Positions 27,158-35,860 of a stretch of 64,000 nt of DNA are shown piece by piece (within the stretch, counting starts at the first letter, position 1; every line of letters starts with the position of its first letter). Under the pieces are notes generated by a model. The model was not told where the DNA came from and did not search any database. It saw only the letters and a program-made list of their open reading frames with translations. This stretch comes from Brevundimonas aveniformis DSM 17977. Lineage in GTDB: Bacteria > Pseudomonadota > Alphaproteobacteria > Caulobacterales > Caulobacteraceae. Position numbers and translations under genes: made by a program. Where the stretch lies: NCBI RefSeq assembly GCF_000428765.1, contig NZ_AUAO01000001.1, positions 310,001 through 374,000 of the forward strand, written 5' to 3'.

Positions 27158-29319
27158 AGGAACGAATAGGGGTCCACATCGACCCGCAGACGCACGCTCG
27201 CGGGGACCTTGAACTCCGCCAGCCACGCCCTGAGGTACGCCTGCACATCCACATCGCGGTCGGCCCGGACCAGGAACCGCTTTCGCCGCCGCCCGCGTAC
27301 CAGTGCCAGCGGCGCATCCGCTGGGCCATAGACCTCGACCCGCTCGGCTGTCGGAATGCGCCGCGCGAGATCCAGACAGACCCGATCCAGGGCCTCGGCA
27401 TCGGCGCTCGACACGATCAGGGCCGCCAGCCGGCCATAGGGCGGCAAGCCCATCAGGCGGCGCCCGTCACCCTCGGCCTGCGTGAAGGCGTCGCGGTCCA
27501 TGGCCTTCAGGGCCTGCATGACCGGATGCTCGGGCAACCATGTCTGGAGAAGGGCCCGACCCGGACGATCCGCCCGCCCGGCCCGGCCCGCCGCCTGGAT
27601 TAGCAGCTGGAACGTCCGTTCCGCTGCCCTCAGGTCGCCGCCCTTCAATCCGAGATCGGCATCGACAACCCCAACGAGGGTCAGGTTGGGGAAGTTGTGA
27701 CCCTTGGCCGCGGCCTGGGTCGCCACCAGAATATCGATCTCGCCCTCGGTCATACGGCGCACCAGATCCCGCGCAGCGGCGGCATCGGGCACGGTGTCTG
27801 ACGAAAAGACCTCGATGCGCGCCTCCGGAAACCGCTCCGCCGCTTCTTCGGCGATCCGCTCGACACCCGGCCCGATCGACACCAGGCTGTCGGCGGCCCC
27901 ACAGGCGGGACAATGGCTCGGCTTGGGCATCGAAAATCCGGTCAGGTGACAGACCAGCCGCCCCGTATAGCGATGCTCCACCAGCCAGGAATCGCTGTCT
28001 GGTGCCGTCATCCGCTCACCGCACGCCCGGCACAGCACCACCGGCGCATAGCCCCGCCGGTTCAGGAACAGCAGCGATTGTTCGCCCTTGGCCAGCGTCT
28101 CGACCATGGCTTCGACCAGGGGGGGCGACAGCCAACGCCCCCTGTCTGGCGGGGTCGCGCGCAGATCGATCAGGTCAATGTCCGGCAGGACTGCGGCCCC
28201 GTGCCGGGCTGCCAGACGCACCCAGTCATACCGTCCCTGTTCGGCATTGGTGAGCGTCTCCAGCGACGGGGTCGCCGAGGCCAGAACCACGAGCGCCTGG
28301 CTCTGACTGGCCCGGGCTACGGCCAGATCGCGCGCGTGATAGACAATGCCCTGTTCCTGCTTGAACGAGCCGTCGTGCTCCTCGTCCACGACGATCATCC
28401 GCAAGGACCGGAACGGCAGGAACAGAGCGGACCGCGCGCCCACGACCAGGTGGGCCTCGCCCGAGCGCACACCTTCCCAGACCTGGCGCCGAACCGGCGG
28501 CGGCACACTGGAATGCCACTCCGCCGGGGGCGCGCCGAACCGGGCTTCGATCCGTCGCATCAAGGCCTGGGTCAGCGCGATTTCCGGCAGGAGGATCAGC
28601 ACCTGGGCATCGGGCTGCTGCCGAAGAAGATGAGCCACGGCCTCCAGATACACTTCCGTCTTGCCCGACCCCGTGACCCCATCCAGCAGCACCGGCGCAA
28701 ATGTCCGACCGTCGATCGCGCCGGCCAGACGGCGTGCCGCCGCGGCCTGATCCGCGCTGAGCTGGGTGGCGGAGAATTCAGGGTCCGGCACACCGAACGG
28801 CAGGGCGGGCTGGATTTCAGCGACCTCAAGCACGCCCTCATCCATCAAACCCTTGATCACGCTGGCCGAGACGCCTGCCGCCCGGGCCAGGTCGGCCATG
28901 GAGGCGGCCTCATCGTCCCCCAGGGTGGCCAAGGCCCGGCTGCGCGCCTCCGTGGGCCGGGCGGGATCGCGTCCGGCCACCCGCCGCAAGCGACGCTCAG
29001 CCCGCGGGGGAGGGCTCGACAGTCCTCGCGTCGCCAGAAAGGCCATTTCGCCCGGCGGCGTCAGGGTCCAGCGGGCGGCCCAATCCAGGAAGGCCATGGC
29101 GCTGGGCGGGACTGAGGGCACATCCAGCCGCTCCTCAATCTCGCGAAGCCGGCGATTCGATCCGGTGACTTCGCGAATCTCCTGCACCAGGCCACGCACC
29201 CGGCGCGGCCCCAGCGGCACCACGACATGATCACCGATGCCCAGCTCCCAGTCGTCCGGGACGCCGTAATCAAACGCCTCCGGCAACGGCAGCGGCAGAA
29301 GAACCGAGGCGACTTTCAA
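27154..29319 (-). CDS. priA: Primosomal replication helicase PriA
   Basis: 3'-to-5' helicase of 721 residues that reloads the replisome at stalled forks. It has an N-terminal DNA-binding domain (VLLPLPLPEAFDYGVP, GDHVVVPLGPRRVRGLV), a helicase core with Walker A GVTGSGKTEVYL, the DEEH box (IVVDEEHDGSFKQEQ), and a zinc-binding insertion with CRACGERM and CPACG pairs. The start is TTG at 29319, as no ATG fits the family N-terminus. Upstream lies the hairpin-rich element at 29325-29447. Confidence 0.95.
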   Translation of the reverse strand: MKVASVLLPLPLPEAFDYGVPDDWELGIGDHVVVPLGPRRVRGLVQEIREVTGSNRRLREIEERLDVPSVPPSAMAFLDWAARWTLTPPGEMAFLATRGLSSPPPRAERRLRRVAGRDPARPTEARSRALATLGDDEAASMADLARAAGVSASVIKGLMDEGVLEVAEIQPALPFGVPDPEFSATQLSADQAAAARRLAGAIDGRTFAPVLLDGVTGSGKTEVYLEAVAHLLRQQPDAQVLILLPEIALTQALMRRIEARFGAPPAEWHSSVPPPVRRQVWEGVRSGEAHLVVGARSALFLPFRSLRMIVVDEEHDGSFKQEQGIVYHARDLAVARASQSQALVVLASATPSLETLTNAEQGRYDWVRLAARHGAAVLPDIDLIDLRATPPDRGRWLSPPLVEAMVETLAKGEQSLLFLNRRGYAPVVLCRACGERMTAPDSDSWLVEHRYTGRLVCHLTGFSMPKPSHCPACGAADSLVSIGPGVERIAEEAAERFPEARIEVFSSDTVPDAAAARDLVRRMTEGEIDILVATQAAAKGHNFPNLTLVGVVDADLGLKGGDLRAAERTFQLLIQAAGRAGRADRPGRALLQTWLPEHPVMQALKAMDRDAFTQAEGDGRRLMGLPPYGRLAALIVSSADAEALDRVCLDLARRIPTAERVEVYGPADAPLALVRGRRRKRFLVRADRDVDVQAYLRAWLAEFKVPASVRLRVDVDPYSFL

Positions 29320-29324
29320 CGGCG

Positions 29325-29447
29325 GCCCCCTCCCCGGAACAAAGCGAGGGGGAGGGGGCGCCTCAGGCTTTTTCGGATAAAGCAGCGCCGCCCTTTCCGG
29401 CTCAGCGCGTCACCGCGCTGAGCCACCTCCCCATCGCAAAGCGATGG
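29325..29447. repeat. Cluster of three perfect inverted repeats between priA and tal
   Basis: The 177-base divergent gap holds three stem-loops in a row. The first pairs GCCCCCTCCCC (29325-29335) with GGGGAGGGGGC (29349-29359). The second pairs GGCTCAGCGCG (29399-29409) with its complement at 29414-29424 around a TCAC loop. The third pairs CCATCGC (29431-29437) with GCGATGG (29441-29447) around AAA, flanked by CCTCC and GAGAGG. This looks like the small palindromic intergenic repeats of alphaproteobacterial genomes. The first lies only six bases from the priA start codon. Confidence 0.75.
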
Positions 29448-29496
29448 AGAGGAGAGGCCTCGCGCCACCCCGATTTCACCGCTACACATCGTCCCC

Positions 29497-30147
29497 ATGC
29501 AACTCTTCATCGACAGCGCCGAAACCGGCCTCATCAAGGACCTCGCCGCCACGGGCCTCGTGGACGGGGTCACCACCAACCCTTCTCTCATTGCCAAATC
29601 GGGCCGACCCATCGTTGAGGTCATTGCCGAGATTTGCCGCGCCGTCGAGGGGCCCGTGTCCGCCGAGGTCGCCGCGACCGAAACGGCCGCCATGCTCGAG
29701 GAAGGTCGCCGCCTGGCCGGGATCGCCGACAATGTTGTGGTCAAGCTGCCCCTGACGCTGGACGGCCTGCGTGCCACCGCCACCTTTGCCGCGGAAGGCA
29801 TCGCCACCAATGTGACCCTGTGTTTTTCGCCAGCCCAGGCGCTGCTGGCGGCCAAGGCCGGGGCCACCTTCGTCTCGCCCTTCGTGGGCCGTCTCGATGA
29901 CATCGGCGAGGATGGCCTGCTGCTGCTGCATGAGATCCGGTCCATCTACGATCAGTACGGATTTGAGACGTCAATTCTGGCCGCATCCCTGCGAAACGTG
30001 GCCCATGTGACCGGCGCGGCCCTGGCCGGGGCCGATGCCGCCACCATTCCGCCGACCACTTTTGCGGAGCTCGTCAAACACCCCTTAACCGACAAGGGGC
30101 TTGATGCGTTCTTGAAGGATTGGGCCGGAACCGGTCAGTCGATCTAG
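29497..30147 (+). CDS. tal: Transaldolase (fructose-6-phosphate aldolase-like)
   Basis: Short transaldolase of 216 residues, the TalC/FSA-size class that transfers dihydroxyacetone units in the pentose-phosphate pathway. The start MQLFIDSA, the [15 protein letters not shown] motif, the Schiff-base lysine in NVVVKLPLT (about residue 86) and the SPFVGRLDD segment are diagnostic. Transaldolase versus F6P aldolase activity cannot be decided from what I can see. It starts a close run with DUF484 and xerC. Confidence 0.92.
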   Translation: MQLFIDSAETGLIKDLAATGLVDGVTTNPSLIAKSGRPIVEVIAEICRAVEGPVSAEVAATETAAMLEEGRRLAGIADNVVVKLPLTLDGLRATATFAAEGIATNVTLCFSPAQALLAAKAGATFVSPFVGRLDDIGEDGLLLLHEIRSIYDQYGFETSILAASLRNVAHVTGAALAGADAATIPPTTFAELVKHPLTDKGLDAFLKDWAGTGQSI

Positions 30148-30157
30148 GGGAAGCGCA

Positions 30158-30856
30158 TTGGCTGGGGCGGAACGCGAGACGAAGACGGGCGATGAAGCCC
30201 CCGGCGTCTGGCCGGACCTGCGTGCCTGGCTCAAGTCCAATCCCCAGCACCTGACGACAGACCACGAGCTTCTGACGGAGCTGGGCCTGAAACAGGCAGA
30301 CAATGTCGTCGCCTTTGGCCCGGCAGCCTTGTCGCGCCTCGAGGAGGCGGTGAAACGCGAAACGGGGGCTCGGCGCGTTATCGAGCACGTCGCGCGCGCT
30401 AATTTCTCAGCCCAGGCCCAGACCCACGTCACGGTGCTGGACCTGCTGGAGGCCCGCAATCATTCCGACCTCGCCACGCGCCTGGATCACGCCTGCCAGG
30501 CGCGGTTCGGGCTGGCGACGGCGACCATTTGTCTGGAAAGGCCCGGCACGGCACCCTTCGGCTGGCGTTTGCTGGAACCCGATTCTATCGCGCGCATGCT
30601 GGGCGAACATGGCCTGCAACGACTAGGACCGTCCGACTATCAGGGAGCCCTGTTCGGATCACGCGGGGCCGAGGTCAACAGCATGGCCCTGGTCCGCATG
30701 GCCTTGTGGAGCGGCAACCGTGAGGCGCTGGTCGCCTTCGGCTCGGCCGATCCAGAAGGCTTCACGCCGGACATGGGGGCTGAGTTGATCGCCTTCGTAA
30801 CCCGCGTGGTCGAGCGCGTGGCGGATCGCTGGCCGATCCTGGACCCGCAGGCGTGA
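30158..30856 (+). CDS. DUF484 family protein
   Basis: A 232-residue protein of the DUF484 family, a GAF-like fold of unknown function usually encoded directly before xerC. Conserved family parts are WLKSNPQHLTTDHELLTELGL (about 24-44), VVAFGPAALSRLEEAV and the C-terminal GAF-like half ending in TRVVERVADRW. The start is TTG at 30158 with GGGGAAG seven bases upstream, ten bases after tal. Its stop overlaps the GTG of xerC by four bases. Confidence 0.88.
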   Translation: MAGAERETKTGDEAPGVWPDLRAWLKSNPQHLTTDHELLTELGLKQADNVVAFGPAALSRLEEAVKRETGARRVIEHVARANFSAQAQTHVTVLDLLEARNHSDLATRLDHACQARFGLATATICLERPGTAPFGWRLLEPDSIARMLGEHGLQRLGPSDYQGALFGSRGAEVNSMALVRMALWSGNREALVAFGSADPEGFTPDMGAELIAFVTRVVERVADRWPILDPQA

Positions 30857-31767
30857 CCGCCGACCAGGCCATCGAGGCCTGGCTAGTCTGGCTGACGCAC
30901 GAACGCCGGGCATCTCCCAGGACAATCGAAGCCTATGGGCGGATCGGCCGCGGCTACATCGCCTTCCTGCAAGCCTATCGCGGCGGCCCCCTGACCCTGA
31001 CCGATCTGGGTGGGGTTCGCGCGGCCGACGTCCGCGCCCATCTGGCGGAGCGGCGCTCCGGCGAACAAGGGCTCCAGGCCCGTTCGATCTCGCAGACCCT
31101 GTCGGCCATCCGGGCCTTTCACCGGTTCCTGGACAGGCGACTGAATACCCCGGCCCCTCAGATCGCGCTGGTTCGAGGCCCGCGGCTGAAGGCGACGCTG
31201 CCGCGACCGATCAATGAGGATCAGGCGCTGGGCCTTCTGGCCGAACCCGAGGCCGACCCGGACCTGGACGCCTGGGAAGCCGCGCGGGACCATGCTGTCC
31301 TGTCGTTGCTGTACGGCTGTGGCCTGCGGATATCCGAGGCCTTGTCCCTGACGGCCGCCGACGCGCCGATCGGGTCCTCGCTACGCATGCTCGGCAAGGG
31401 GTCCAAGACCCGGATCATACCCGTCCTGCCGTCTGTTTCAGACGCCGTGGAGGCCTATCGACAGGCCTCACCCTGGCCGTCAGTCGGGGACGATCCCCTG
31501 TTTCGAGCCAAGCGCGGCGGCCCTCTGACCCCCCGGCACGTCCAGGCCATGGTCCAGAAACTGCGCGCCCGGCTCGGCTTGCCGGCCAGCACCACCCCCC
31601 ATGCCCTGCGCCACAGCTTTGCAACCCATCTGTTGGGGGGCGGCGCAGACCTGCGGTCCATTCAGGATCTGTTGGGCCATGCCTCCCTGTCCACGACCCA
31701 GAAATACACCGCCGTTGATTCCGCCGGCCTGCTCGCCGCTTACGCCAAGGCCCATCCGCGCGCGTGA
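30853..31767 (+). CDS. xerC: Tyrosine recombinase XerC
   Basis: Site-specific recombinase of 304 residues that with XerD resolves chromosome dimers at dif. The N-terminal SAM-like domain begins AIEAWLVWLTHERRASPRTIEAYGR. Catalytic residues are visible: Arg in YGCGLRISEAL, Lys in GKGSKTRIIP, His and Arg in HALRHSFATHLL, His in LGHASLSTTQ and Tyr in the following QKYT. The GTG start is coupled to DUF484. No mobile element borders it, so it is the housekeeping enzyme, not an integrase. Confidence 0.95.
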   Translation: MTADQAIEAWLVWLTHERRASPRTIEAYGRIGRGYIAFLQAYRGGPLTLTDLGGVRAADVRAHLAERRSGEQGLQARSISQTLSAIRAFHRFLDRRLNTPAPQIALVRGPRLKATLPRPINEDQALGLLAEPEADPDLDAWEAARDHAVLSLLYGCGLRISEALSLTAADAPIGSSLRMLGKGSKTRIIPVLPSVSDAVEAYRQASPWPSVGDDPLFRAKRGGPLTPRHVQAMVQKLRARLGLPASTTPHALRHSFATHLLGGGADLRSIQDLLGHASLSTTQKYTAVDSAGLLAAYAKAHPRA

Positions 31768-31822
31768 CGGCCCCGACCTTGCCGTATTTTGATCTCAGCC
31801 TGCTCTCAGGGAGGAGGCTGAC

Positions 31823-32779
31823 GTGTGGAATAGGCGAAGCCTGCTGATCGGTGGCGGCGCGGTCGTTCTGGCATCCCCGACCAGGTCCCAGCCCATGCCT
31901 GTGCCGGCCGAACCGCCGATCAGCGAAGCGGCGTTGGACGTGCTGCCCAATCTGGTCACGCGCATGGCCGTCAACGTCGACATCAACGGCAGCACCGGCC
32001 ACACCTTCGTCGTCGATACCGGTGCCAACCGGACCGCGATTTCATCAGAGCTGGCCTTGGCCCTGGGCCTGCCCCCCGGCCCGGAGGTTCTGGTCAATGG
32101 CGTGACCGCCGCGGTACCGACCCCAACGGTGCGGGTCGAGCGTCTCTTTGTCGGAGAAACCGCCTTTCGCGGCCTGCTTATGCCGGTCATCTCCCACGCC
32201 CGGCTCGGCGTTCACGGGTTGCTCGGCGTGGACGTGCTGGGACGATTTGCCGTCACCTTTGACGTCGGCGAGAGTGTTTTGCGGCTGAGGCGGCGCGGCG
32301 TCGGTCTATCGCGTGCCGAGGACACCCGGCTCGATGATCAGACGACCCTTCAGGCACGCCAGAGATTTGGCCAGCTCACCCTCGTGCGTGTGACGGCCGA
32401 TGGCGTCCCAATCCAGGCCTTTATCGACAGCGGCAGCCAGTATTCGATCGGCAATATGGCGCTGTTCAACTCGGTGGCGGCCCGCCGTCCCGACGTCAAC
32501 GACCGGCGTTGGACCGTGCCCGTTATCGGGGCGACCGGCGACAACGTCACCGGCGAGCTTGCCGTCGTCCGTCAGGTCCGCCTGGGCAGCGTGACCCTCA
32601 ATGAGTTGCCGACCATCTTCTGCGACCTGCACGCCTTTCGAATCTGGCGCATGGAAGATCGGCCCGCCATGCTGTTCGGCGCGGACATTCTTCGGATGTT
32701 TGATACCGTGACCGTGGACTTTCCCGAACGCCAGGTCCGGTTTGGGCTACCCACGCGGGCGCGGTCGGGGGCAACCTAG
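31823..32779 (+). CDS. Exported double retropepsin-like aspartic protease
   Basis: A 318-residue predicted periplasmic protease with two retropepsin-type active-site motifs in one chain: VVDTGANRTAIS (about residues 68-79) and AFIDSGSQYSIG (about 199-210). Each is followed by a beta-rich segment and a hydrophobic-Gly pair (GLLGVDVLGRF and MLFGADILRMF), as in retroviral or DDI-type proteases. The N-terminus NRRSLLIGGGAVVLAS resembles a twin-arginine signal. GTG start behind GGGAGGAGG. The C-terminal stop shares CTAG with lpd. Substrate is unknown. Confidence 0.85.
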   Translation: MWNRRSLLIGGGAVVLASPTRSQPMPVPAEPPISEAALDVLPNLVTRMAVNVDINGSTGHTFVVDTGANRTAISSELALALGLPPGPEVLVNGVTAAVPTPTVRVERLFVGETAFRGLLMPVISHARLGVHGLLGVDVLGRFAVTFDVGESVLRLRRRGVGLSRAEDTRLDDQTTLQARQRFGQLTLVRVTADGVPIQAFIDSGSQYSIGNMALFNSVAARRPDVNDRRWTVPVIGATGDNVTGELAVVRQVRLGSVTLNELPTIFCDLHAFRIWRMEDRPAMLFGADILRMFDTVTVDFPERQVRFGLPTRARSGAT

Positions 32780-34182
32780 GCCTGCATGATCCAGCCATCC
32801 ACGCCCATCGCCGCCTGGCGCACAGCCTCCGAGCGGGTCGGATGCGCATGGCAGATCCGCGCCAGGTCCTCTGACGCCCCGCCAAAGGCCATCAGCACAC
32901 AGGCCTCATGGATCATTTCACCGGCTTCAGGGCCGAAGATATGCACGCCCAGAACCCGGTCGGTTGTGGCGTCGGCCAGTACCTTCACGAAGCCCTCCGT
33001 TTCGTGATTGATCTTGGCGCGTGAGTTGGCGCTGAACGGGAATTTGCCCTTCTTGAAGGCGACGCCGGCCTCATTCAGCTGGGCCTCGGTCCTGCCGATC
33101 CAGGCGACCTCCGGCGAGGTGTAGATAACGCTGGGGACCAGAGCATAGTCGACATGCCCGGGCTGACCGGCGATCAGCTCGATGGCCGCAACAGCATCTT
33201 CCTCAGCCTTGTGGGCCAGCATCGGCCCGTGGGTCACGTCGCCGATGACCCAGATGCCATCGGCCACCTTCAGGTGGTCATTGCCGATGAAGCCGCGCTT
33301 GTCCGTCTCGACGCCGAGCGCCTCGATGCCCAGACCGTCCGTGTACGGACGACGTCCGATCGCAACCAGTACGACATCGCCGGTGAGGGTTTCCGATGCG
33401 CCGCCCGCGGCCGGCTCGATCGTCAGCTCGACACCTGCGTCAGTCACCTTGGCTCCGGTGACCTTGGTGCCCATCTTGAACGCCATGCCCTGTTTGGTGA
33501 GGGCGCGCTGGAAGGCGGTGGCGACCTCGGCATCCATGCCGGCCCCAACCGCGTCGAGGAATTCCACGACGGTCACCCTGGCACCAAGACGACGCCAGAC
33601 CGAACCCAGTTCAAGCCCGATCACGCCCGCGCCCACAACGATCAGATGTTCGGGCACCTTCGCCAGGGACAGGGCCCCCGTCGAATCGATCACCTTGCCC
33701 TCTTCGAAGGCCACGCCCGGCAAGGGCGTCGGCTCCGAGCCGGTGGCGATCACGATGTCCTTGCAGCCATAGACGGTCTTGGTGCCGTCCGCCGCGGTGA
33801 CCTCGACCTGGCCTTTGGCCAGAATCCGGCCCCTGCCCTTGAGCCAGTCGACCTTGTTCTTCTTGAACAGGAACTCGATGCCCTTGGTGAGCTGGTCGAC
33901 GCTGTCGGCCTTGGCCGTCTGCATCTGGCCGAGGTTCAGGCTGGGGGTCGCGTCGATCCCAATCTTGGCGAATTCCTTGCCTGCCAGTTCATACAGCTCC
34001 GAGGCGTGCAGCAGGGCCTTGGACGGCATGCAGCCGACATTCAGGCAGGTGCCGCCCAGGGTGTTTCGTGCTTCCACACAGGCGACCTTGAGGCCCAGCT
34101 GCCCGGCGCGAATAGCGGCATTGTAGCCACCCGGCCCGCCCCCAATGATGATCACGTCATAGGCGGTTGCGGCATCGGCCAT
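32776..34182 (-). CDS. lpdA: Dihydrolipoamide dehydrogenase
   Basis: FAD enzyme (E3) of 468 residues that reoxidises lipoamide in 2-oxoacid dehydrogenase complexes. FAD site YDVIIIGGGPGGYNAA, redox pair GGTCLNVGCMPSK, NAD site VVGAGVIGLELGSVW, and the C-terminal catalytic dyad region CHAHPTRSEAV are all present. The ATG at 34182 (MADAATAYD) is preferred over a longer frame to 34356 because it places the family N-terminus correctly. No E1 or E2 genes are adjacent. Confidence 0.96.
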   Translation of the reverse strand: MADAATAYDVIIIGGGPGGYNAAIRAGQLGLKVACVEARNTLGGTCLNVGCMPSKALLHASELYELAGKEFAKIGIDATPSLNLGQMQTAKADSVDQLTKGIEFLFKKNKVDWLKGRGRILAKGQVEVTAADGTKTVYGCKDIVIATGSEPTPLPGVAFEEGKVIDSTGALSLAKVPEHLIVVGAGVIGLELGSVWRRLGARVTVVEFLDAVGAGMDAEVATAFQRALTKQGMAFKMGTKVTGAKVTDAGVELTIEPAAGGASETLTGDVVLVAIGRRPYTDGLGIEALGVETDKRGFIGNDHLKVADGIWVIGDVTHGPMLAHKAEEDAVAAIELIAGQPGHVDYALVPSVIYTSPEVAWIGRTEAQLNEAGVAFKKGKFPFSANSRAKINHETEGFVKVLADATTDRVLGVHIFGPEAGEMIHEACVLMAFGGASEDLARICHAHPTRSEAVRQAAMGVDGWIMQA

Positions 34183-34240
34183 GGTCTTGGTGTCCTGTTG
34201 TACGAGGGGCGCGCCCCACATAGGCCCCTCAGCCGTCAGG

Positions 34241-34777
34241 TCAATCCGCAGAGCCTGTTTGGGTGTAGCGGACGTATCGTTCGAACCCACCAGACATGAC
34301 GGTATCAACCAGCGGGGCCATCGCCGCCGTCGCCTCACCCCCGCCCCCGACAACAAAGGTCTGGGTGACCTCGACCCCGCCCTCGTCGCGCGGCCGGATC
34401 GTATAGGTGAGGATGGCGGTCAAGGGCTGGGCCTGCAAAGGACCGAACGGTGCATTCATCCGCAACAGACCCTGTCCGGGCCAGGCCAGCAGAACCCGCG
34501 CGTGTTCAATCTGCCCGCCGTCCCAGACCTCACACAGGCAACCGCCCGCCGAAAGGCCGAGGTTCACGTTGGCCGAACTGCCGGAATAGGTGTGGGCCGG
34601 GCTCCACCAACTTCCCCACTGGCCCAGGGCTGCCCACGCCTGTTCCGAGGTTGTCGATTCCAGCACGGCCGTCGATCTCAGCTCAAATCCGTTGGCGCTG
34701 GTCGAAACCACCTCAGCGGAAGCCGAGGACGCGCCGACGACCAGCACGGCCCCCGCCAGAATGGAGACAAATTTCAT
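34241..34777 (-). CDS. Exported SRPBCC-fold protein
   Basis: A 178-residue secreted protein. MKFVSILAGAVLVVGASSASA is a signal peptide, and GGGAGGA precedes the ATG at 34777. The mature part resembles the START/polyketide-cyclase (SRPBCC) fold: ELRSTAVLESTTSEQAWAALGQWGSWWSPAHTYSG, then a hydrophobic central sheet and LTYTIRPRDEGGVEVTQTFVVGG. Such proteins bind lipids or other hydrophobic ligands. It stands between lpd and murI on the same strand; role unknown. Confidence 0.8.
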   Translation of the reverse strand: MKFVSILAGAVLVVGASSASAEVVSTSANGFELRSTAVLESTTSEQAWAALGQWGSWWSPAHTYSGSSANVNLGLSAGGCLCEVWDGGQIEHARVLLAWPGQGLLRMNAPFGPLQAQPLTAILTYTIRPRDEGGVEVTQTFVVGGGGEATAAMAPLVDTVMSGGFERYVRYTQTGSAD

Positions 34778-34826
34778 GGGGTCCTCCCGATCCGGGAGAG
34801 ACGATGCCGTCAAAACCGATGCGGCT

Positions 34827-35675
34827 TCAAGCCGCTTCGAACGTCACCGGCGCGCCCCAGAATTGAGACACCAGATCCGACTGCCGCCCCGGTGTGCCGG
34901 TCGTCAGAAACTCGCGCCGCCCCGCCGTGCCGAGGTCGTACTCGCCATGCCGTCCGAAATACCGTTCCAGCGCATCCGCAGTGGCCGACGGCTGGTGGAT
35001 CAGGGTCGTCCCCTCCGGCAGAGCCGCCTCGAACAGCGGCGCAACGATCTCATAGTGGGTACAGCCCAGGATCGCCTTGTCTGGATAGCGCCCAATCCTC
35101 CGGCGCAGGGCGTCGACATGGTCGCCGACGACCACCTTGAGCTCCTCTACTGGAGCCCCCAGCTCGATCAGACCCGCCAGTCCGGGGCACGGCTCGGAAA
35201 AGGCCGCCAGATCCTCGCGGCGCTTCTGGACCTCGATCTCGTAGACCTGGCTCATTGCTGTGGCGGCGGTACAGAAGACTCCCAGCACCTCGAGCTTCTC
35301 GATCTTCCCGTCCAGCGGCGGGCCCTGATCCCACCCGCGCCCGGTCGCTGCCTCAATGGTCGGCACGATGATACCCAGGACATTCAGGGCTCGACCGACC
35401 TCTCGCCGGTACTCAGGCAGCCAGGTCTGCTGAAGCCGTCGCAGGGCGATGGCCGAGGCCGTGTTGCACGCCAGGACCACAACATCGGCCCCGGCTTCAA
35501 ACAGCCGTCGGCACCCCGTTCGGGTCAGGTCGACAATCTCTTCGCCGCCCAACCCGCCATAGGGCGCGTGGGCCTGGTCAGCCAGATAGACAAAGTCCGC
35601 CTGCGGGAAGCGGTCCACCAGCTTGCGGTGCACGGTCAGGCCGCCCACCCCGGAATCGAAAACACCTATCGCCAT
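34827..35675 (-). CDS. murI: Glutamate racemase
   Basis: Cytosolic enzyme of 282 residues that makes D-glutamate for peptidoglycan. The start GVFDSGVGGLTV, first catalytic cysteine in VVLACNTASA and second in ILGCTHYE are all in place, with the substrate motif APYG. The ATG at 35675 was chosen because the family begins MxIGVFDSG; the open frame to 35750 adds an unrelated leader. GCTAGAAG lies ten bases upstream of the ATG and may be a -10 element or a poor ribosome site. Confidence 0.95.
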   Translation of the reverse strand: MAIGVFDSGVGGLTVHRKLVDRFPQADFVYLADQAHAPYGGLGGEEIVDLTRTGCRRLFEAGADVVVLACNTASAIALRRLQQTWLPEYRREVGRALNVLGIIVPTIEAATGRGWDQGPPLDGKIEKLEVLGVFCTAATAMSQVYEIEVQKRREDLAAFSEPCPGLAGLIELGAPVEELKVVVGDHVDALRRRIGRYPDKAILGCTHYEIVAPLFEAALPEGTTLIHQPSATADALERYFGRHGEYDLGTAGRREFLTTGTPGRQSDLVSQFWGAPVTFEAA

Positions 35676-35770
35676 GATCGGCGCTTCTAGCGAGGATTGG
35701 AGCCGGATGGGAGGGCCGGTTGGGGTGAAATCGCCCAGACTTCGACCCACACGGATTACACCGCGTTCAG

Positions 35771-35797
35771 GTGACGCCGTGGTCCCGACCGGCTAGG
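35771..35797 (+). promoter_or_regulatory. Candidate sigma73-type promoter of dcp
   Basis: GTGACGC (35771-35777), 14 bases, then GCTAGG (35792-35797) fits the Caulobacter housekeeping consensus TTGACGS-N10-14-GCTANAWC with few mismatches. Transcription would begin near 35805, giving a leader of about 55 bases and a GAGGGA ribosome site before the dcp ATG. Prediction from pattern only. Confidence 0.45.
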
Positions 35798-35860
35798 GTC
35801 AGTTGAAATGGCCCTTTTCCGGCGTGCCGGCGAAACGGGGTCGCGGCCTGAGGGAACCCT

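Noticed and set aside
25868..27226. 452-codon minus-strand open frame
   Set aside because: Antisense shadow of the Atm1-type exporter, whose Walker and signature motifs are on the plus strand.
27913..29115. 400-codon plus-strand open frame
   Set aside because: Antisense to priA; composition is that of a complement frame.
30853..31767. xerC as an integrase of a mobile element
   Set aside because: No tRNA, attachment repeats or phage genes nearby; DUF484 partner and full housekeeping XerC motifs.
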